Under the pieces are notes generated by a model, which ran no database searches, was not told where the DNA came from, and saw only the letters and a program-made list of their open reading frames with translations. A program made the translations under genes and the position numbers. A stretch of 37,306 nucleotides of DNA. Source: Holophagales bacterium (lineage in GTDB: Bacteria; Acidobacteriota; Thermoanaerobaculia; UBA5066). Within the stretch, counting starts at the first letter, position 1; the number at the start of each line of letters is the position of its first letter. Location of the stretch: contig JADKBZ010000026.1 in assembly GCA_016714815.1 (NCBI GenBank), forward strand, positions 1-37,306. The letters run 5' to 3'. This document shows, one piece after another, positions 9,096 to 17,910 of the stretch.

Positions 9096-10259
9096 CTAGA
9101 CCCGCTCGAAAACGGTGGCGATGCCCTGCCCGAGGCCGATGCACATCGCGGCAACTCCGGTCTCGTGGCCTTTGGATTTCATCAGATGGAGCAGGGTCGT
9201 CGTGATGCGCGCGCCGGAGCAGCCCAGCGGATGCCCCAGTGCGATGGCCCCACCGTTGAGGTTGACTTTCGCCTCCACGTGGTCCCGAAGCTGCAGATCC
9301 TTGAGCACGGGGAGGGACTGGGCCGCGAAGGCCTCGTTGAGCTCCCAGAGCTGGATGTCCTTGTTCTTCATCCCGGCTCGGGCCAGAACCTTCTTCACGG
9401 CGGGCACGGGGCCGTAGCCCATGATGGACGGATCCACGCCAGCGGTTGCCATGGCCCTGACCCGGGCCATCGGCGTCAGGCCCAGCGCCCGCGCACGGTC
9501 CCGCGACATCACCAGAAGCGCGGATGCGCCGTCCGAGATGCCCGAGGAATTGCCCGCGGTCACCGTGCCATTCCTGGGATCGAAGACCGGTTTGAGGGCT
9601 GTGAGGCTCGCGATGTTGGTGTCTTCGCGAATGACCTCGTCGTAGTCGTACACGACCGAGAAGCCGTTCTCGTCGTGCCCCTCCAGGGGCACGATCTCGT
9701 CCTTGAAGCGTCCCTCCACCCGGGCCGCGTGGGCTCTCTGGTGCGACCGCAGGGCGAACTGATCCTGCGCGGCCCGGGTGATCCCGTGCGTTTTCGCAAG
9801 GACCTCGGCGGTGATGCCCATCATTCCCGCGGCCTTGGCCACGTACTTGCTCATGGAGGGGTTGACATCGACGCCGTGGGTCATGGGGATATGGCCCATG
9901 TGCTCCACTCCGCCCACGATGAACACCTCGCCGTTATCGGTCATGATCGCCATGGCCGCCGCGTGCAGCGCGCTCATGGAAGAGCCGCACAGACGGTTGA
10001 TCGTCTGGGCGCTGGCGGTATGTGGAATGGCGGTCATCAGCGACGCGAAGCGCGCGATGTTGAAGCCCTGTTCGAGGGTCTGCTGCGCGCAACCCCAGAT
10101 CACGTCCTCGATCTCGGCGGGATCGACCTTGGGATTGCGCGCGAGCAGGGCGTTGATCATGGCAGCCGAGAGGTTTTCAGCCCGGACGTTCCGGAACATG
10201 CCTCCCTTGGAACGGCCCATCGGGGTGCGAACGGCATCAACGACGACGACGTCTTTCAT
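9096..10259 (-). CDS. fadA: 3-Ketoacyl-CoA thiolase (acetyl-CoA C-acyltransferase)
   Basis: The 387-residue protein has the same length as E. coli FadA. It performs the thiolytic last step of beta-oxidation. The nucleophile is Cys91 in INRLCGSSMSAL, and the other catalytic residues are His343 in GHPLGCSGAR and Cys373 in CIGLGQG. NEAFAAQ and GGVEHMGHIPM are also typical of the family. It starts 3 bp behind the fadB stop, as expected for the two subunits of the trifunctional complex. A 64-bp gap to the acyl-CoA dehydrogenase gene holds only its ribosome binding site. Confidence 0.95.
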   Translation of the reverse strand: MKDVVVVDAVRTPMGRSKGGMFRNVRAENLSAAMINALLARNPKVDPAEIEDVIWGCAQQTLEQGFNIARFASLMTAIPHTASAQTINRLCGSSMSALHAAAMAIMTDNGEVFIVGGVEHMGHIPMTHGVDVNPSMSKYVAKAAGMMGITAEVLAKTHGITRAAQDQFALRSHQRAHAARVEGRFKDEIVPLEGHDENGFSVVYDYDEVIREDTNIASLTALKPVFDPRNGTVTAGNSSGISDGASALLVMSRDRARALGLTPMARVRAMATAGVDPSIMGYGPVPAVKKVLARAGMKNKDIQLWELNEAFAAQSLPVLKDLQLRDHVEAKVNLNGGAIALGHPLGCSGARITTTLLHLMKSKGHETGVAAMCIGLGQGIATVFERV

Positions 10260-10262
10260 CGG

Positions 10263-12422
10263 TCACCTCGCTTTGTGGTAGGTGGCGCCGGTCTCGGCGA
10301 GCTGGCGCATCCTGGCGGTGGGTTCGTAGAGCTTGCCCAGCGCAGCGAACTTGCCGGCTTTCTCGCAGAGGGCCTTCAGTCCAACGGCATCGGCGTAGCG
10401 GAACGGGCCGCCCCTGAACGGCGGGAAGCCCAGGCCGTAGACGAGGGCGATGTCGACTTCCACCGGAGTGTTGACGATCCCGTCCTCGAGGCATCGGGAG
10501 CACTCGATGACGAGCGGAAGCATCATCCGGTCGATGATGTCCTGGTCGGTGATCGACGCGGCGTTGTCGACGCGGACCAGCGGCTTGAGGAGTCCCAGGA
10601 CCTCCGGGTCGACCGTCTTCTTCGGGACGCCCTTCTTGTCGGGGACGTAGGAGTAGAAGCCCTTGCCGTTCTTCTGGCCGAAGCGCTGGGCCTCGAACAT
10701 GGTGCCGAGGGCGGTCTTCTCGGTGGAGGCCATCCGGTCGGGGAAGCCCTGCGCCATGACCGCGTTGGCGTGGTAGCCGGTGTCGATGCCGACGACGTCG
10801 AGAAGGTAGGCGGGGCCCATCGGCCAGCCGAACTTCTCCATCACCTTGTCGATCCTCTGGAAGTCGAGGCCTTCGTTGACGAGCATCATGAAGCCGGCGA
10901 AGTAGGGGAACAGGACCCGGTTGACCAGGAAACCCGGGCAATCGTTCACGACGATGGGCGTCTTGCCCATCGCGAGGGCAAAGCTCACCGTCGTCGCGAC
11001 GGCGCGGTCGCCCGACTTCGCGCCGCGGATGACTTCCACCAGCGGCATCTTGTGCACCGGATTGAAGAAGTGCATGCCGCAGAAGTTCTCGGGGCGTTTC
11101 AGGCCGTCGGCCAGGCGGGTGATGGAGATCGTGGACGTGTTGCTCGCGAGGATCGTGTCCTCTTTCACCTGGTCTTCGACCTCGGCGAGAACCGACTTCT
11201 TGACCTTCTCGTTCTCCACCACGGCTTCGACGACGATGCCGACTCCCTTGAAGTCCCCGAACGAGAGAGTCGGCCGGATCCGGGTGAACACCTCGGCCAT
11301 CTCGTCGGCGGTCATCTTGCCGCGCTCGACCCGCTTCGCGAGGAGCTTCCGGGCTTCGGACAGCCCGAGGTCGATGGCCTTTTCCTGGATGTCCTTCATG
11401 ACGATCGGGGTGCCCTTGGAGGCCGACTGGTAGGCGATGCCTCCCCCCATGATGCCGGCCCCGAGGACCGCCGCCGACTCGACCCTGGAGGCCGTCTTCG
11501 CCATCGACTTGGCGACTTTCCCGACGAACTGGTCGCCGAGAAAGATGGTCACCAGGTTGAAGGCGGTGGGAGTCCGGGCCATCTTCGCGAACGCCGCCGC
11601 CTCGATGGCCAACGCATCGTCACGTTTGCGCCCGGCGCCCTGCTGCATGGCGGTGATCGCCGCCACCGGCGAGGGGTAGTTGGGCCCGGCCTTCCCGGCG
11701 ACGAAGCCCTTCGAGGTCTCGAACACCATCATGGTTTCCGTGGGGTTGAGCTTGAGAGCGGAGACCTTCTCGAGCCGGCGCGCCTTCCAGTCCCGCTTCC
11801 CGGCGATGGCCTGGCCGAGCAGGTTCAGGGCGGCCTCCCGCAGCTTGTCCGGGGAGACCACCGCGTCCACGACGCCGGTCTTGAGAGCGACGTCGGCGGC
11901 GTACTGCTCGCCACCGGCAATCCACTCGATGGCGTTGTCGGCGCCTGCGAGGCGGGAGAGGCGCACCGTGCCGCCCCAGCCCGGGAAGATGCCGAGCTTG
12001 GTCTCGGGCAGCCCGATCCGGGTTTCCGAGGACATGATCCGGTAGCTCGTCGTCAGCGCGAATTCCAGGCCGCCGCCGAGGGCGAACCCGTTGATCGCCG
12101 TCACCGTGGGGAAATCGAAATCCTCGACGGTGGAGAAGAGCTTGTGCACCTCGAGAATCCATTCGATCAGCTGATCCTCGGTGTTCCTGAAGTACTCGAC
12201 GAACTCCGTCACGTCGGCGCCGACCACGAAGCAATCTTTTCCGCTGGTGACGAGAAGCCCCTTTACGCCCGGCTCTGCCTTGAGGAGAGCCAGCACCTCC
12301 CCCAGTTCGGCCAGTGTCGCCTTGTTGAATTTGTTGACCGAATCGCCCTGAAGGTCGAAGCGCAACTCGGCGATGCCTCCGTCCAACATCGAGCACTGGA
12401 TGGCCTTGCCATCAAATTTCAT
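10263..12422 (-). CDS. fadB: Multifunctional beta-oxidation protein (enoyl-CoA hydratase / 3-hydroxyacyl-CoA dehydrogenase)
   Basis: The chosen start is ATG 12422, preceded by GGAGG at 5-bp spacing. This gives 719 residues; E. coli FadB has 729. The N-terminal crotonase domain (1-190) has the two catalytic glutamates Glu120 (NGFALGGGLE) and Glu140 (IGLPETKLGIFPGWGG). The NAD-binding dehydrogenase domain starts near 317 with VLGAGIMGGG, and His451 in GMHFFNPVHKMPLVEV corresponds to the catalytic His450 of E. coli. PGFLVNR and the second C-terminal dehydrogenase-like domain are present. The enzyme hydrates trans-2-enoyl-CoA and oxidises the 3-hydroxyacyl-CoA with NAD. It is the first gene of the six-gene operon. 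A palindromic operator lies about 100 bp upstream, which suggests control by acyl-CoA. Confidence 0.96.
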   Translation of the reverse strand: MKFDGKAIQCSMLDGGIAELRFDLQGDSVNKFNKATLAELGEVLALLKAEPGVKGLLVTSGKDCFVVGADVTEFVEYFRNTEDQLIEWILEVHKLFSTVEDFDFPTVTAINGFALGGGLEFALTTSYRIMSSETRIGLPETKLGIFPGWGGTVRLSRLAGADNAIEWIAGGEQYAADVALKTGVVDAVVSPDKLREAALNLLGQAIAGKRDWKARRLEKVSALKLNPTETMMVFETSKGFVAGKAGPNYPSPVAAITAMQQGAGRKRDDALAIEAAAFAKMARTPTAFNLVTIFLGDQFVGKVAKSMAKTASRVESAAVLGAGIMGGGIAYQSASKGTPIVMKDIQEKAIDLGLSEARKLLAKRVERGKMTADEMAEVFTRIRPTLSFGDFKGVGIVVEAVVENEKVKKSVLAEVEDQVKEDTILASNTSTISITRLADGLKRPENFCGMHFFNPVHKMPLVEVIRGAKSGDRAVATTVSFALAMGKTPIVVNDCPGFLVNRVLFPYFAGFMMLVNEGLDFQRIDKVMEKFGWPMGPAYLLDVVGIDTGYHANAVMAQGFPDRMASTEKTALGTMFEAQRFGQKNGKGFYSYVPDKKGVPKKTVDPEVLGLLKPLVRVDNAASITDQDIIDRMMLPLVIECSRCLEDGIVNTPVEVDIALVYGLGFPPFRGGPFRYADAVGLKALCEKAGKFAALGKLYEPTARMRQLAETGATYHKAR

Positions 12423-12517
12423 GGGACCTCCGCAAAGAAACGGTCGGTAACAGGGGATGGGGTGGCGCCTTTTCGCTGACCACTCCGACACGGTCGCCCC
12501 GAGGTGATGATCACGAG

Positions 12518-12537
12518 ATGAATGGTGGCTCATTCAT
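12518..12537 (-). promoter_or_regulatory. FadR/YsiA-type palindromic operator before fadB
   Basis: ATGAATGGTGGCTCATTCAT is a 20-bp palindrome with perfect 7-bp arms and a 6-bp centre. The half-site spacing (TGAATGn, 4 nt, TCATTCA) is that of the operator of Bacillus FadR (YsiA), a TetR-family repressor released by long-chain acyl-CoA. It overlaps the spacer and -10 region of the putative fadB promoter. No TetR gene lies in the window. Confidence 0.7.
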
Positions 12538-12549
12538 TTCGAAAGTCAA
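12521..12549 (-). promoter_or_regulatory. Putative promoter of the fad-etf operon
   Basis: On the minus strand TTGACT (12549-12544) is followed after 16 nt by CACCAT, a weak -10. A start site here would leave an untranslated leader of about 95 nt before fadB. The operator palindrome lies across the spacer and -10. The -35 fits well and the -10 poorly, so the exact start is uncertain. Confidence 0.45.
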
Positions 12550-12800
12550 GAGAACTTCGTGATCCTCGCCGGGCTCGGCTTCCGGAACTCGCAGTCCATC
12601 GCGACCATTCCGCCTCCCCCGTCGCCGCCCTGACCTGGGGAGGCCCAGGCCAACCGGGTAGCGTACTACGGGGCGGGGCGAAATGGTTGTGCAATCGAAT
12701 CGCAACTAGAGCTCGGACCGTGCTGATCGCGGGTGCAACCGTGACCGATCCGCCACCGCCCCACTGACGCGCCCGCTGTCCGAGAGGAAACGGAAACGAA
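12550..12800. other. Gene-free region between fadB promoter and hflC terminator
   Basis: Nothing coding is recognised here. The open frames crossing it are continuations of genes on either side without start sites, motifs or family resemblance. It separates the start of the fadB operon from the end of hflKC; both are read on the minus strand. Confidence 0.5.
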
Positions 12801-12830
12801 TCCGCCCCGCACCTCCCGGTGCGGGGCGGA
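12801..12830 (-). terminator. Terminator behind hflC
   Basis: A perfect 13-bp stem (TCCGCCCCGCACC at 12801-12813, partner at 12818-12830) closes a 4-nt loop. On the minus strand it is followed by TTCGTTTCCGTTTC. It lies 7 bp behind the hflC stop codon. Confidence 0.75.
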
Positions 12831-12837
12831 TCAGGGC

Positions 12838-13776
12838 CTACTTCGCCGAGTTCAGGTACCGAAGAAGCTCGCTGTCGGTCGAGAGGAGGAGGGTGGTTTC
12901 GGGGTCGATGCTCTCTCGCAGGGTGATCATCGACTTGAGGAACCGGTAGAAGTCGGGATCGCGGTTGTAGGCGGCGGCGTAGATGTCGGCGGCCTGGGCG
13001 TCGGCCTTCCCGCGGATCTCCTGGGCCTGCCGGTACGCCTCCGACTCGACGACGCGGAGCTGGCGCTCCTTCTCCCCCGCGATCCTCGCCGCCTCGCCCG
13101 CCCCTTCGGAGCGATACAGCTCGGCGATCCGCTTCCGCTCGGAGATCATCCGGGCGTAGACCTCCTGCCGAACGGCCTCGACGTAGTTGATCTGCTTGAT
13201 CCGAAAGTCGAGGATCTCGATGCCGAGGTCTCCGGTTCGGCGGCGAGCGTTCTCGAGAACCTCCTGCGTCAGCTTGTCCCGCCCGTGGGCGACCTTCTCC
13301 GCCGCCTCCGGCTGGCTCAGCTCGGCGACGTCCTCGGCGACCACGAACGGCCGGTTCGTCGACCTGACGAGGTCGATGAGCTCGTTCTTGGCGATCGTGT
13401 TCCTCGTCTCGCCATCGAGAATGTCGTCGAGGCGCGACTGCGCGCCCCGCTCGTCCCTGAGACGCTGGAAGAAGAGGAGCGGGTCGGTGATGCGCCAGCG
13501 GGCGTACGAGTCGACCCAGATGAACCGCTTGTCCTTCGTCGGGATCTGGTTCGGATCGCCATCCCACTCCATGAAGCGCTTCTCGAATGCGTGCACTTCC
13601 TGGACGAAGGGCATCTTCACCTTGAGGCCGGGAGTGGTGATGGGCCGGCCCACGGGCTTGCCGAACTGCGTCACGATGACCTGCTCGGTCTCCTTGACGG
13701 TGTAGATGGAGCTCGAGAGGACGACGACCGCGAGGGCCGCGGCGACGAGGACGACCGTGATCCGGACCTCCTTCAC
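12838..13776 (-). CDS. hflC: HflC-type SPFH/prohibitin membrane protein
   Basis: The 312-residue protein starts at GTG 13776, which overlaps the hflK stop by four bases (GTGA). A single membrane segment occupies residues 6-26, followed by the SPFH (band 7) domain beginning YTVKETEQVIVTQFGKPVG and a long charged coiled-coil (ERKRIAELYRSEGAGEAARIAG and what follows). HflK and HflC form a large cage around the AAA protease FtsH in the cytoplasmic membrane and tune membrane protein quality control. The tandem hflK-hflC order and the coupling are the usual arrangement. No ftsH gene is present in the window. Confidence 0.92.
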   Translation of the reverse strand: MKEVRITVVLVAAALAVVVLSSSIYTVKETEQVIVTQFGKPVGRPITTPGLKVKMPFVQEVHAFEKRFMEWDGDPNQIPTKDKRFIWVDSYARWRITDPLLFFQRLRDERGAQSRLDDILDGETRNTIAKNELIDLVRSTNRPFVVAEDVAELSQPEAAEKVAHGRDKLTQEVLENARRRTGDLGIEILDFRIKQINYVEAVRQEVYARMISERKRIAELYRSEGAGEAARIAGEKERQLRVVESEAYRQAQEIRGKADAQAADIYAAAYNRDPDFYRFLKSMITLRESIDPETTLLLSTDSELLRYLNSAK

Positions 13777-14759
13777 GGCTTCACCTCCGGCGTGCCCGGC
13801 ATCGGGAGCAGGGGGAGGACCCCCTTCAGGTTCTCGTCGAGGACGACCTTCTTCTTCACCTTCGGGTAGATCTCGCTCATCGTCTCGAGGTACATGCGCC
13901 TCCGGGTGACCTCCGGCGCGCGCTGGTAGGCGGCGTGGACCTTGATGAAGAGCTCGGCATCGCCCCGGGCGCGGTTGACGCGGTCCGTCGCGAACCCTGC
14001 CGCCTGCTCGAGCGTCTGCTGGGCCTGGCCCTTGGCTTTCGGGATGATCTGGTTGTAGTCGGAACGGGCCTGGTTGATGAGCTTCTCCCTTTCCTGCTGC
14101 GCCTGGTTGACCTCGTTGAACGAGGGTTTGACCGGGTCGGGCGGGTTCACGTCCTGCAGGACGATCTGCTCCACCTTGATCCCTGTTTCGTACTGTTCGC
14201 AGAGGGCCTGGAGCCGCTGCTCGACCTCGGCCGCGATCTCCTGCCGGCCGACGGTGAGGACCTCGTTGACGCTTCGATCGCCGACGACCTCCCGCATGAC
14301 CGTCTCGTTCATGTCGCGGAACGTCTTCTGGACGCTCCTCACCTTGAAGAGGAACTTGTAGGGGTCGCGGATCCGGTACTGGGCGGTCCACTCGACGACG
14401 GCGACGTTCAGGTCGCCCGTCAGCATGAGGGACTCGGCGGAGAGGTCCTCCTTCGAATAGGTCCGGCGGGTCCCCGCCGTGGACTCGGTTCGAAAGCCGA
14501 ACTCCTCCTTCAGCTGCCGCTCGACGGGAACCTTCACGACGGTCTCGATCGGCCTCGGGAGCTTCAGGTGAAGGCCCGAAGGGACCGTCCGGGCGTAGCG
14601 GCCGAACCGCAGGACGAGGCCCGCCTCCTCGGGCGCGATCGTGAACCAGGACGAGAGAAGGACGGCCAGGGCTGCGACGCCGAGGACTGCCCGGACGACC
14701 ACGTGGCCCGGGAAGCTCGGCACGTTCAACCTGAGCCCGTTCGGGAGCTGGATCTCCAT
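13773..14759 (-). CDS. hflK: HflK-type SPFH/prohibitin membrane protein
   Basis: The 328-residue protein starts at ATG 14759 (AGGAGA upstream). One transmembrane segment (about 21-41, VVVRAVLGVAALAVLLSSWF) precedes the SPFH domain: FTIAPEEAGLVLRFGRYARTVPSGLHLKLPRPIE-like HflK core, QYRIRDPYKFLFKV, VNEVLTVGRQEI and QDVNPPDPVKPSFNEVNQAQQ. The C-terminal part is a coiled coil ending in a Pro-rich tail. It pairs with HflC and probably binds FtsH. It is divergent from the J-domain gene at 14867; the 107 bp between them must hold both promoters, but no convincing box is seen. Confidence 0.92.
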   Translation of the reverse strand: MEIQLPNGLRLNVPSFPGHVVVRAVLGVAALAVLLSSWFTIAPEEAGLVLRFGRYARTVPSGLHLKLPRPIETVVKVPVERQLKEEFGFRTESTAGTRRTYSKEDLSAESLMLTGDLNVAVVEWTAQYRIRDPYKFLFKVRSVQKTFRDMNETVMREVVGDRSVNEVLTVGRQEIAAEVEQRLQALCEQYETGIKVEQIVLQDVNPPDPVKPSFNEVNQAQQEREKLINQARSDYNQIIPKAKGQAQQTLEQAAGFATDRVNRARGDAELFIKVHAAYQRAPEVTRRRMYLETMSEIYPKVKKKVVLDENLKGVLPLLPMPGTPEVKP

Positions 14760-14866
14760 CAGGTCTCCTTTTGCGGATTCGCTTCGGCAAGTCAGCGGCC
14801 GCTTCCCGGGAGAACGTCACGGCTTGCGGCGGCATTCCCGGCGTCGTAACGTCCCCGGAACGTCCG

Positions 14867-15364
14867 ATGCGCCTCGACGACAGCTACCGCTTGCTCGACC
14901 TCGACCCGGCGGCGTCCGACGACGAGGTGAAGAGAGTTCACCGCGACCTGACGAAGGTCTGGCACCCCGACCGGTTCGGCCACGATCCGCCTCTTCGGCA
15001 CCGTGCCGAGGAGAAGCTGAAGGCGATCCACCAGGCCTACGAGACCATCCGCGAGTCACGCAGTGCCGGCAAGCGCCCCGTGGAGAACGGACCGGAGCAC
15101 GAACGGGGGGACGCTCCCGACGCCTCATCCGGGTCCAGGCCGACGGCCGAATGGAACCCGGAGTCCCGCGCGGAACTCGAGAGGAAACGGGGCTGGGACT
15201 ACCGGATGAAGGCGCTCCTCGCCGCGGCGGCCGCGGTCTTCCTCGCCCTCCGCCGGCCGACACCCGTGGGTCTGGCGATAGCCCTTGCGCTCCTCGGCCT
15301 CTCCTGCTTCTTCGTCGTCCGGATGCGGTCGGGTGGCCGGTCGTCCACGCCGGATCCTCCCTGA
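14867..15364 (+). CDS. J-domain protein with C-terminal membrane segments
   Basis: From ATG 14867 the protein has 165 residues. I chose this start because the J domain begins directly behind it (YRLLDLDPAASDDEVKRVHR); a start at 14771 would add a segment with no recognisable features. The HPD tripeptide (33-35, VWHPDRF) that stimulates Hsp70 ATPase is intact, and the third helix (EEKLKAIHQAYETI) follows. A charged linker leads to two hydrophobic stretches (about 120-155), so it is likely a membrane-attached co-chaperone with the J domain in the cytoplasm. No dnaK or zinc-finger DnaJ features are present. It converges with the kinase gene, with 55 bp between the stops. Confidence 0.8.
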   Translation: MRLDDSYRLLDLDPAASDDEVKRVHRDLTKVWHPDRFGHDPPLRHRAEEKLKAIHQAYETIRESRSAGKRPVENGPEHERGDAPDASSGSRPTAEWNPESRAELERKRGWDYRMKALLAAAAAVFLALRRPTPVGLAIALALLGLSCFFVVRMRSGGRSSTPDPP

Positions 15365-15419
15365 GCGGGCAGGTCCCGGAAGGCGAGGTCGTCCGACGCG
15401 CGCCAGGAACTGATCGCGG

Positions 15420-17552
15420 TCATCCTGCCGAGCGAACGAGCGGGGCGAGGGCCGAGAGCACCTCCGGCCTCGCCCGCAGCCTGACCCACGCGGACTCGCT
15501 CTCGAGGCGCGGCAGCGCGCGCCAGCCGCAGCGGACAGCTTCCGCGAGCTCGCGGGCGGCCTCGCCCGGGTGGTTGGCCGACGCCTCGAACGTCGCGAGT
15601 TCGAAGCGGAGCTCACCGTCGCCAGCGAGCCAGACCGTTCGGAAATCGAAGCCGGACTTCGAGGCGACGAGCTCTCTCTCCCTGCTCAGCTCGTCCCGTT
15701 CCTCCCGGCCCATGCCGAGGCCGCGGAAGCAGCGAGCCATGCCGATGGCGGCACGGGCCGCGAACCAGCCCATGCCCAGCGTGTCCGGGTTGGCCAGCGC
15801 GTATTCGGCGGCGCGCCGGAAGGCGGCGAGAGCCTCGTCGTACCGGCGGCGGCGCAGGTGCACCTCGCCAAGCCCGCAGCGGGCGAGAGCGCAGTACGCG
15901 CGCGCGTAGACGTGGTCGTCCGTCTCGGTCGAAAGGAGCCCCTTCACGAACGCGGCTTCCGCCTCGTCGACCCTGCCGCCTCGCAGCTGGGCCCAGCCGA
16001 GCGCCGCGTATCCGCCGACGAAACGCGAGAACTCGAACTCGCCGCTCTCCTCGATCGCCACGGCTCCCGAAGCCGCCTCGCGCGCCGCCGTCCAGCGACC
16101 GAACCGCATGTGCAGGTCGGCCGCCACGGAGTACGAGGGCTCGAAGCCCGGCGCCAGCTCCGTCGCGCGGGCGAGAAGCACGACGGCCTCCTCCCAGCCC
16201 TCCGTGTCGAAAGCCACGACGCCCACCTGCCACAGGGTGACGGCGAGGAAGTACCGAGCCAGCGGGTTCTCCGGCTCGAGCTCGATCGCCCGGCGACCGG
16301 CGGCCCCTGACTCCGCGAAACGCGACTCCCGCGCGAGGCCGTAGCACGACCAGACCCAGGCGTCGCCGAGCGAGGGGTCGTGCGCGAGCGCCAGGTCGAG
16401 GTGGGAGAGACCGTTCGCGAGGTCGGACGGGTCGGCCCCCGCGATGTGCCGCATCAAGTGGAGCATGCCGAGTATGGCGTGGGCGGACGGGTGGTCGGGG
16501 TCGATCGCGAGCGCTTTCGCCAGCTCTTCGCGGGCACGCTCGAAGCCCCCCAGCCCCATTTCCTGCACGAGCTGTCGCCCGCGGGCGCAGTGCTCGTAGA
16601 GCTTCAGCTTCGGCGCTTCGCCGGAGGCGGCAGGAGCCGAGGAAGTCGCATCCGAATCGCGGGGCGCCGCGGCGCCCGAGAAGGCGACGGTCTTTTCGGC
16701 GTCCCCCGTTCCCTCGCGCGCTCGGGGCCCGGAGGCCGGCCTTCCGAGGATCCGCTTCAGGGAGGCCTCGACCCCGGCGGCGCTCGAGACACGTGCCCCG
16801 GGGTCTCGCTCCAGACACCGTTCGACGAGGTCCGCGACCCCGTCCGGCAGGCCGGACCGCATCCGGGACAGAGACACCGGCGGGTGATTGAGGATCGCGT
16901 TCAAGAGCTCGCCGTGGTTGCCGACGGGGAAAGGGAGCTCACCGGCGAGCATCTCGAAAAGCGTGACGCCGAGCGCCCAGAGATCGGCAGCGGGTCCGAT
17001 CTCCTCTCCGCGGAGCTGCTCCGGCGGCATGTAGGCCAGAGTGCCGATTACCGTACCGGTGGCCGTCAGGCGTGCCGACGTGGCGGCGAGCGCGAGCCCG
17101 AAGTCCAGGACCTTCAAGTCGCCGGTTTCCGTGACGAACAGGTTCGCGGGCTTGACGTCGCGGTGGAGGATCCCCCGCGAGTGCATGGCGGCGAGACCCT
17201 CGGCGGCCTGCGCAGCGAGGTCCAGCGCCTCCTCGACCGGAACGGGTCCGGCCGCCATCCGTTCCTTGAGCGATCGGCCGCGATAGAGAGCCATCACGAC
17301 GTAGAGGCCGCCTTCCTCGGTCTCTCCGACGTCGTGGACGGTGCAGACGTTACGGTGGTCGAGAGCGGCGGCGGCACGGGCTTCCTGGAGGAGGCGTGCA
17401 CGCGCCTGCACGTCCCCGGTCGCCTCCGCGGGAAGCGTCTTGACGGCGACGAGGCGATCGAGCCGGGTGTCCCGCGCCTCCCAGACGACGCCCATGCCCC
17501 CCGACCCGAGACGCCGCACGATCTCGTAGTGTCCGAGACGTCTCCCGTTCAT
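15420..17552 (-). CDS. Soluble Ser/Thr protein kinase with TPR-like C-terminus
   Basis: The 710-residue protein begins with a complete Hanks-type kinase domain (about 8-275): glycine loop LGSGGMGVVWEA, Lys38 in AVKTL, HRDVKPANL with catalytic Asp132, DFG at 150-152, and GTLAYMPPEQLRGE with DLWALGVTLFEML. The Ala/Pro-rich linker (about 280-320) is followed by helical repeats resembling TPRs (for example AREELAKALAIDPDHPSAHAILGML, and AIELEPENPLARYFLAV). No transmembrane helix is seen, unlike PknB-type receptors, so it is probably cytoplasmic and binds partners through the repeats. Such kinases are abundant in Acidobacteriota and Myxococcota. Its substrate is unknown and no phosphatase gene lies nearby. 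Confidence 0.92.
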   Translation of the reverse strand: MNGRRLGHYEIVRRLGSGGMGVVWEARDTRLDRLVAVKTLPAEATGDVQARARLLQEARAAAALDHRNVCTVHDVGETEEGGLYVVMALYRGRSLKERMAAGPVPVEEALDLAAQAAEGLAAMHSRGILHRDVKPANLFVTETGDLKVLDFGLALAATSARLTATGTVIGTLAYMPPEQLRGEEIGPAADLWALGVTLFEMLAGELPFPVGNHGELLNAILNHPPVSLSRMRSGLPDGVADLVERCLERDPGARVSSAAGVEASLKRILGRPASGPRAREGTGDAEKTVAFSGAAAPRDSDATSSAPAASGEAPKLKLYEHCARGRQLVQEMGLGGFERAREELAKALAIDPDHPSAHAILGMLHLMRHIAGADPSDLANGLSHLDLALAHDPSLGDAWVWSCYGLARESRFAESGAAGRRAIELEPENPLARYFLAVTLWQVGVVAFDTEGWEEAVVLLARATELAPGFEPSYSVAADLHMRFGRWTAAREAASGAVAIEESGEFEFSRFVGGYAALGWAQLRGGRVDEAEAAFVKGLLSTETDDHVYARAYCALARCGLGEVHLRRRRYDEALAAFRRAAEYALANPDTLGMGWFAARAAIGMARCFRGLGMGREERDELSRERELVASKSGFDFRTVWLAGDGELRFELATFEASANHPGEAARELAEAVRCGWRALPRLESESAWVRLRARPEVLSALAPLVRSAG

Positions 17553-17826
17553 CGCCCCCCGTTCCTCCTGTCGCGCGCCACCACTCGGACTCAGGCTATC
17601 GCAGGAGCCCCGTCCGCTTCCACGCCGGCAGCGCGAGGCCGGCGTTCGCCTGCGTCCACGTCAACCTGCGCGGACATGAGCAGCCGACACCGCACCTGGA
17701 GCCTCGTCACGCCCAACCAGGCGAGAAGCCTTCGCCGCGTGGAGCCGGTCGCCTTCGCGCAGGGGCTCCTGCCGGGGCAGAAGTACCCTCCCCGCGAGAA
17801 GATCCAGGGCTGATCCGGACCCGGGC

Positions 17827-17844
17827 TGCCCCACGCGTGGGGCA
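17827..17844. repeat. 18-bp perfect palindrome
   Basis: TGCCCCACGCGTGGGGCA reads the same on both strands with no loop. It lies 22 bp before the metallophosphoesterase remnant. It could be a regulator binding site or part of a degenerate terminator; no T-run follows. Confidence 0.5.
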
Positions 17845-17865
17845 CGTCCTGAAGCCTCGGGCGCG

Positions 17866-17910
17866 ATGCCGGTCCGGGTCCTTCTCCTCTCCGACACCCA
17901 TCTCGGAACG
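17866..17910 (+). pseudogene. Metallophosphoesterase N-terminal remnant
   Basis: The plus-strand start MPVRVLLLSDTHLG is the first strand and metal-binding D-x-H motif of calcineurin-like phosphoesterases. After about 15 residues the sequence turns into a low-complexity stretch and then runs antisense through the sensor kinase gene, so the rest of the enzyme is gone. It looks like a gene cut off by a deletion. The match is short and could be coincidental. Confidence 0.4.

Noticed and set aside
7460..9205. Plus-strand open frame opposite the acyl-CoA dehydrogenase
   Set aside because: Antisense shadow of a gene with clear motifs; no family resemblance or ribosome binding site.
9000..12479. 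Very long plus-strand open frame (over 1100 codons) opposite fadB and fadA
   Set aside because: It has no recognisable domain and a His/Arg/Gly-rich composition. It mirrors the high third-position GC of fadB and fadA, which have complete catalytic motifs.
17676..17813. 45-residue plus-strand open frame as a real gene
   Set aside because: Codon use is plausible but there is no ribosome binding site, no family resemblance and the surrounding region looks like a deletion scar; mentioned only within the region entry.
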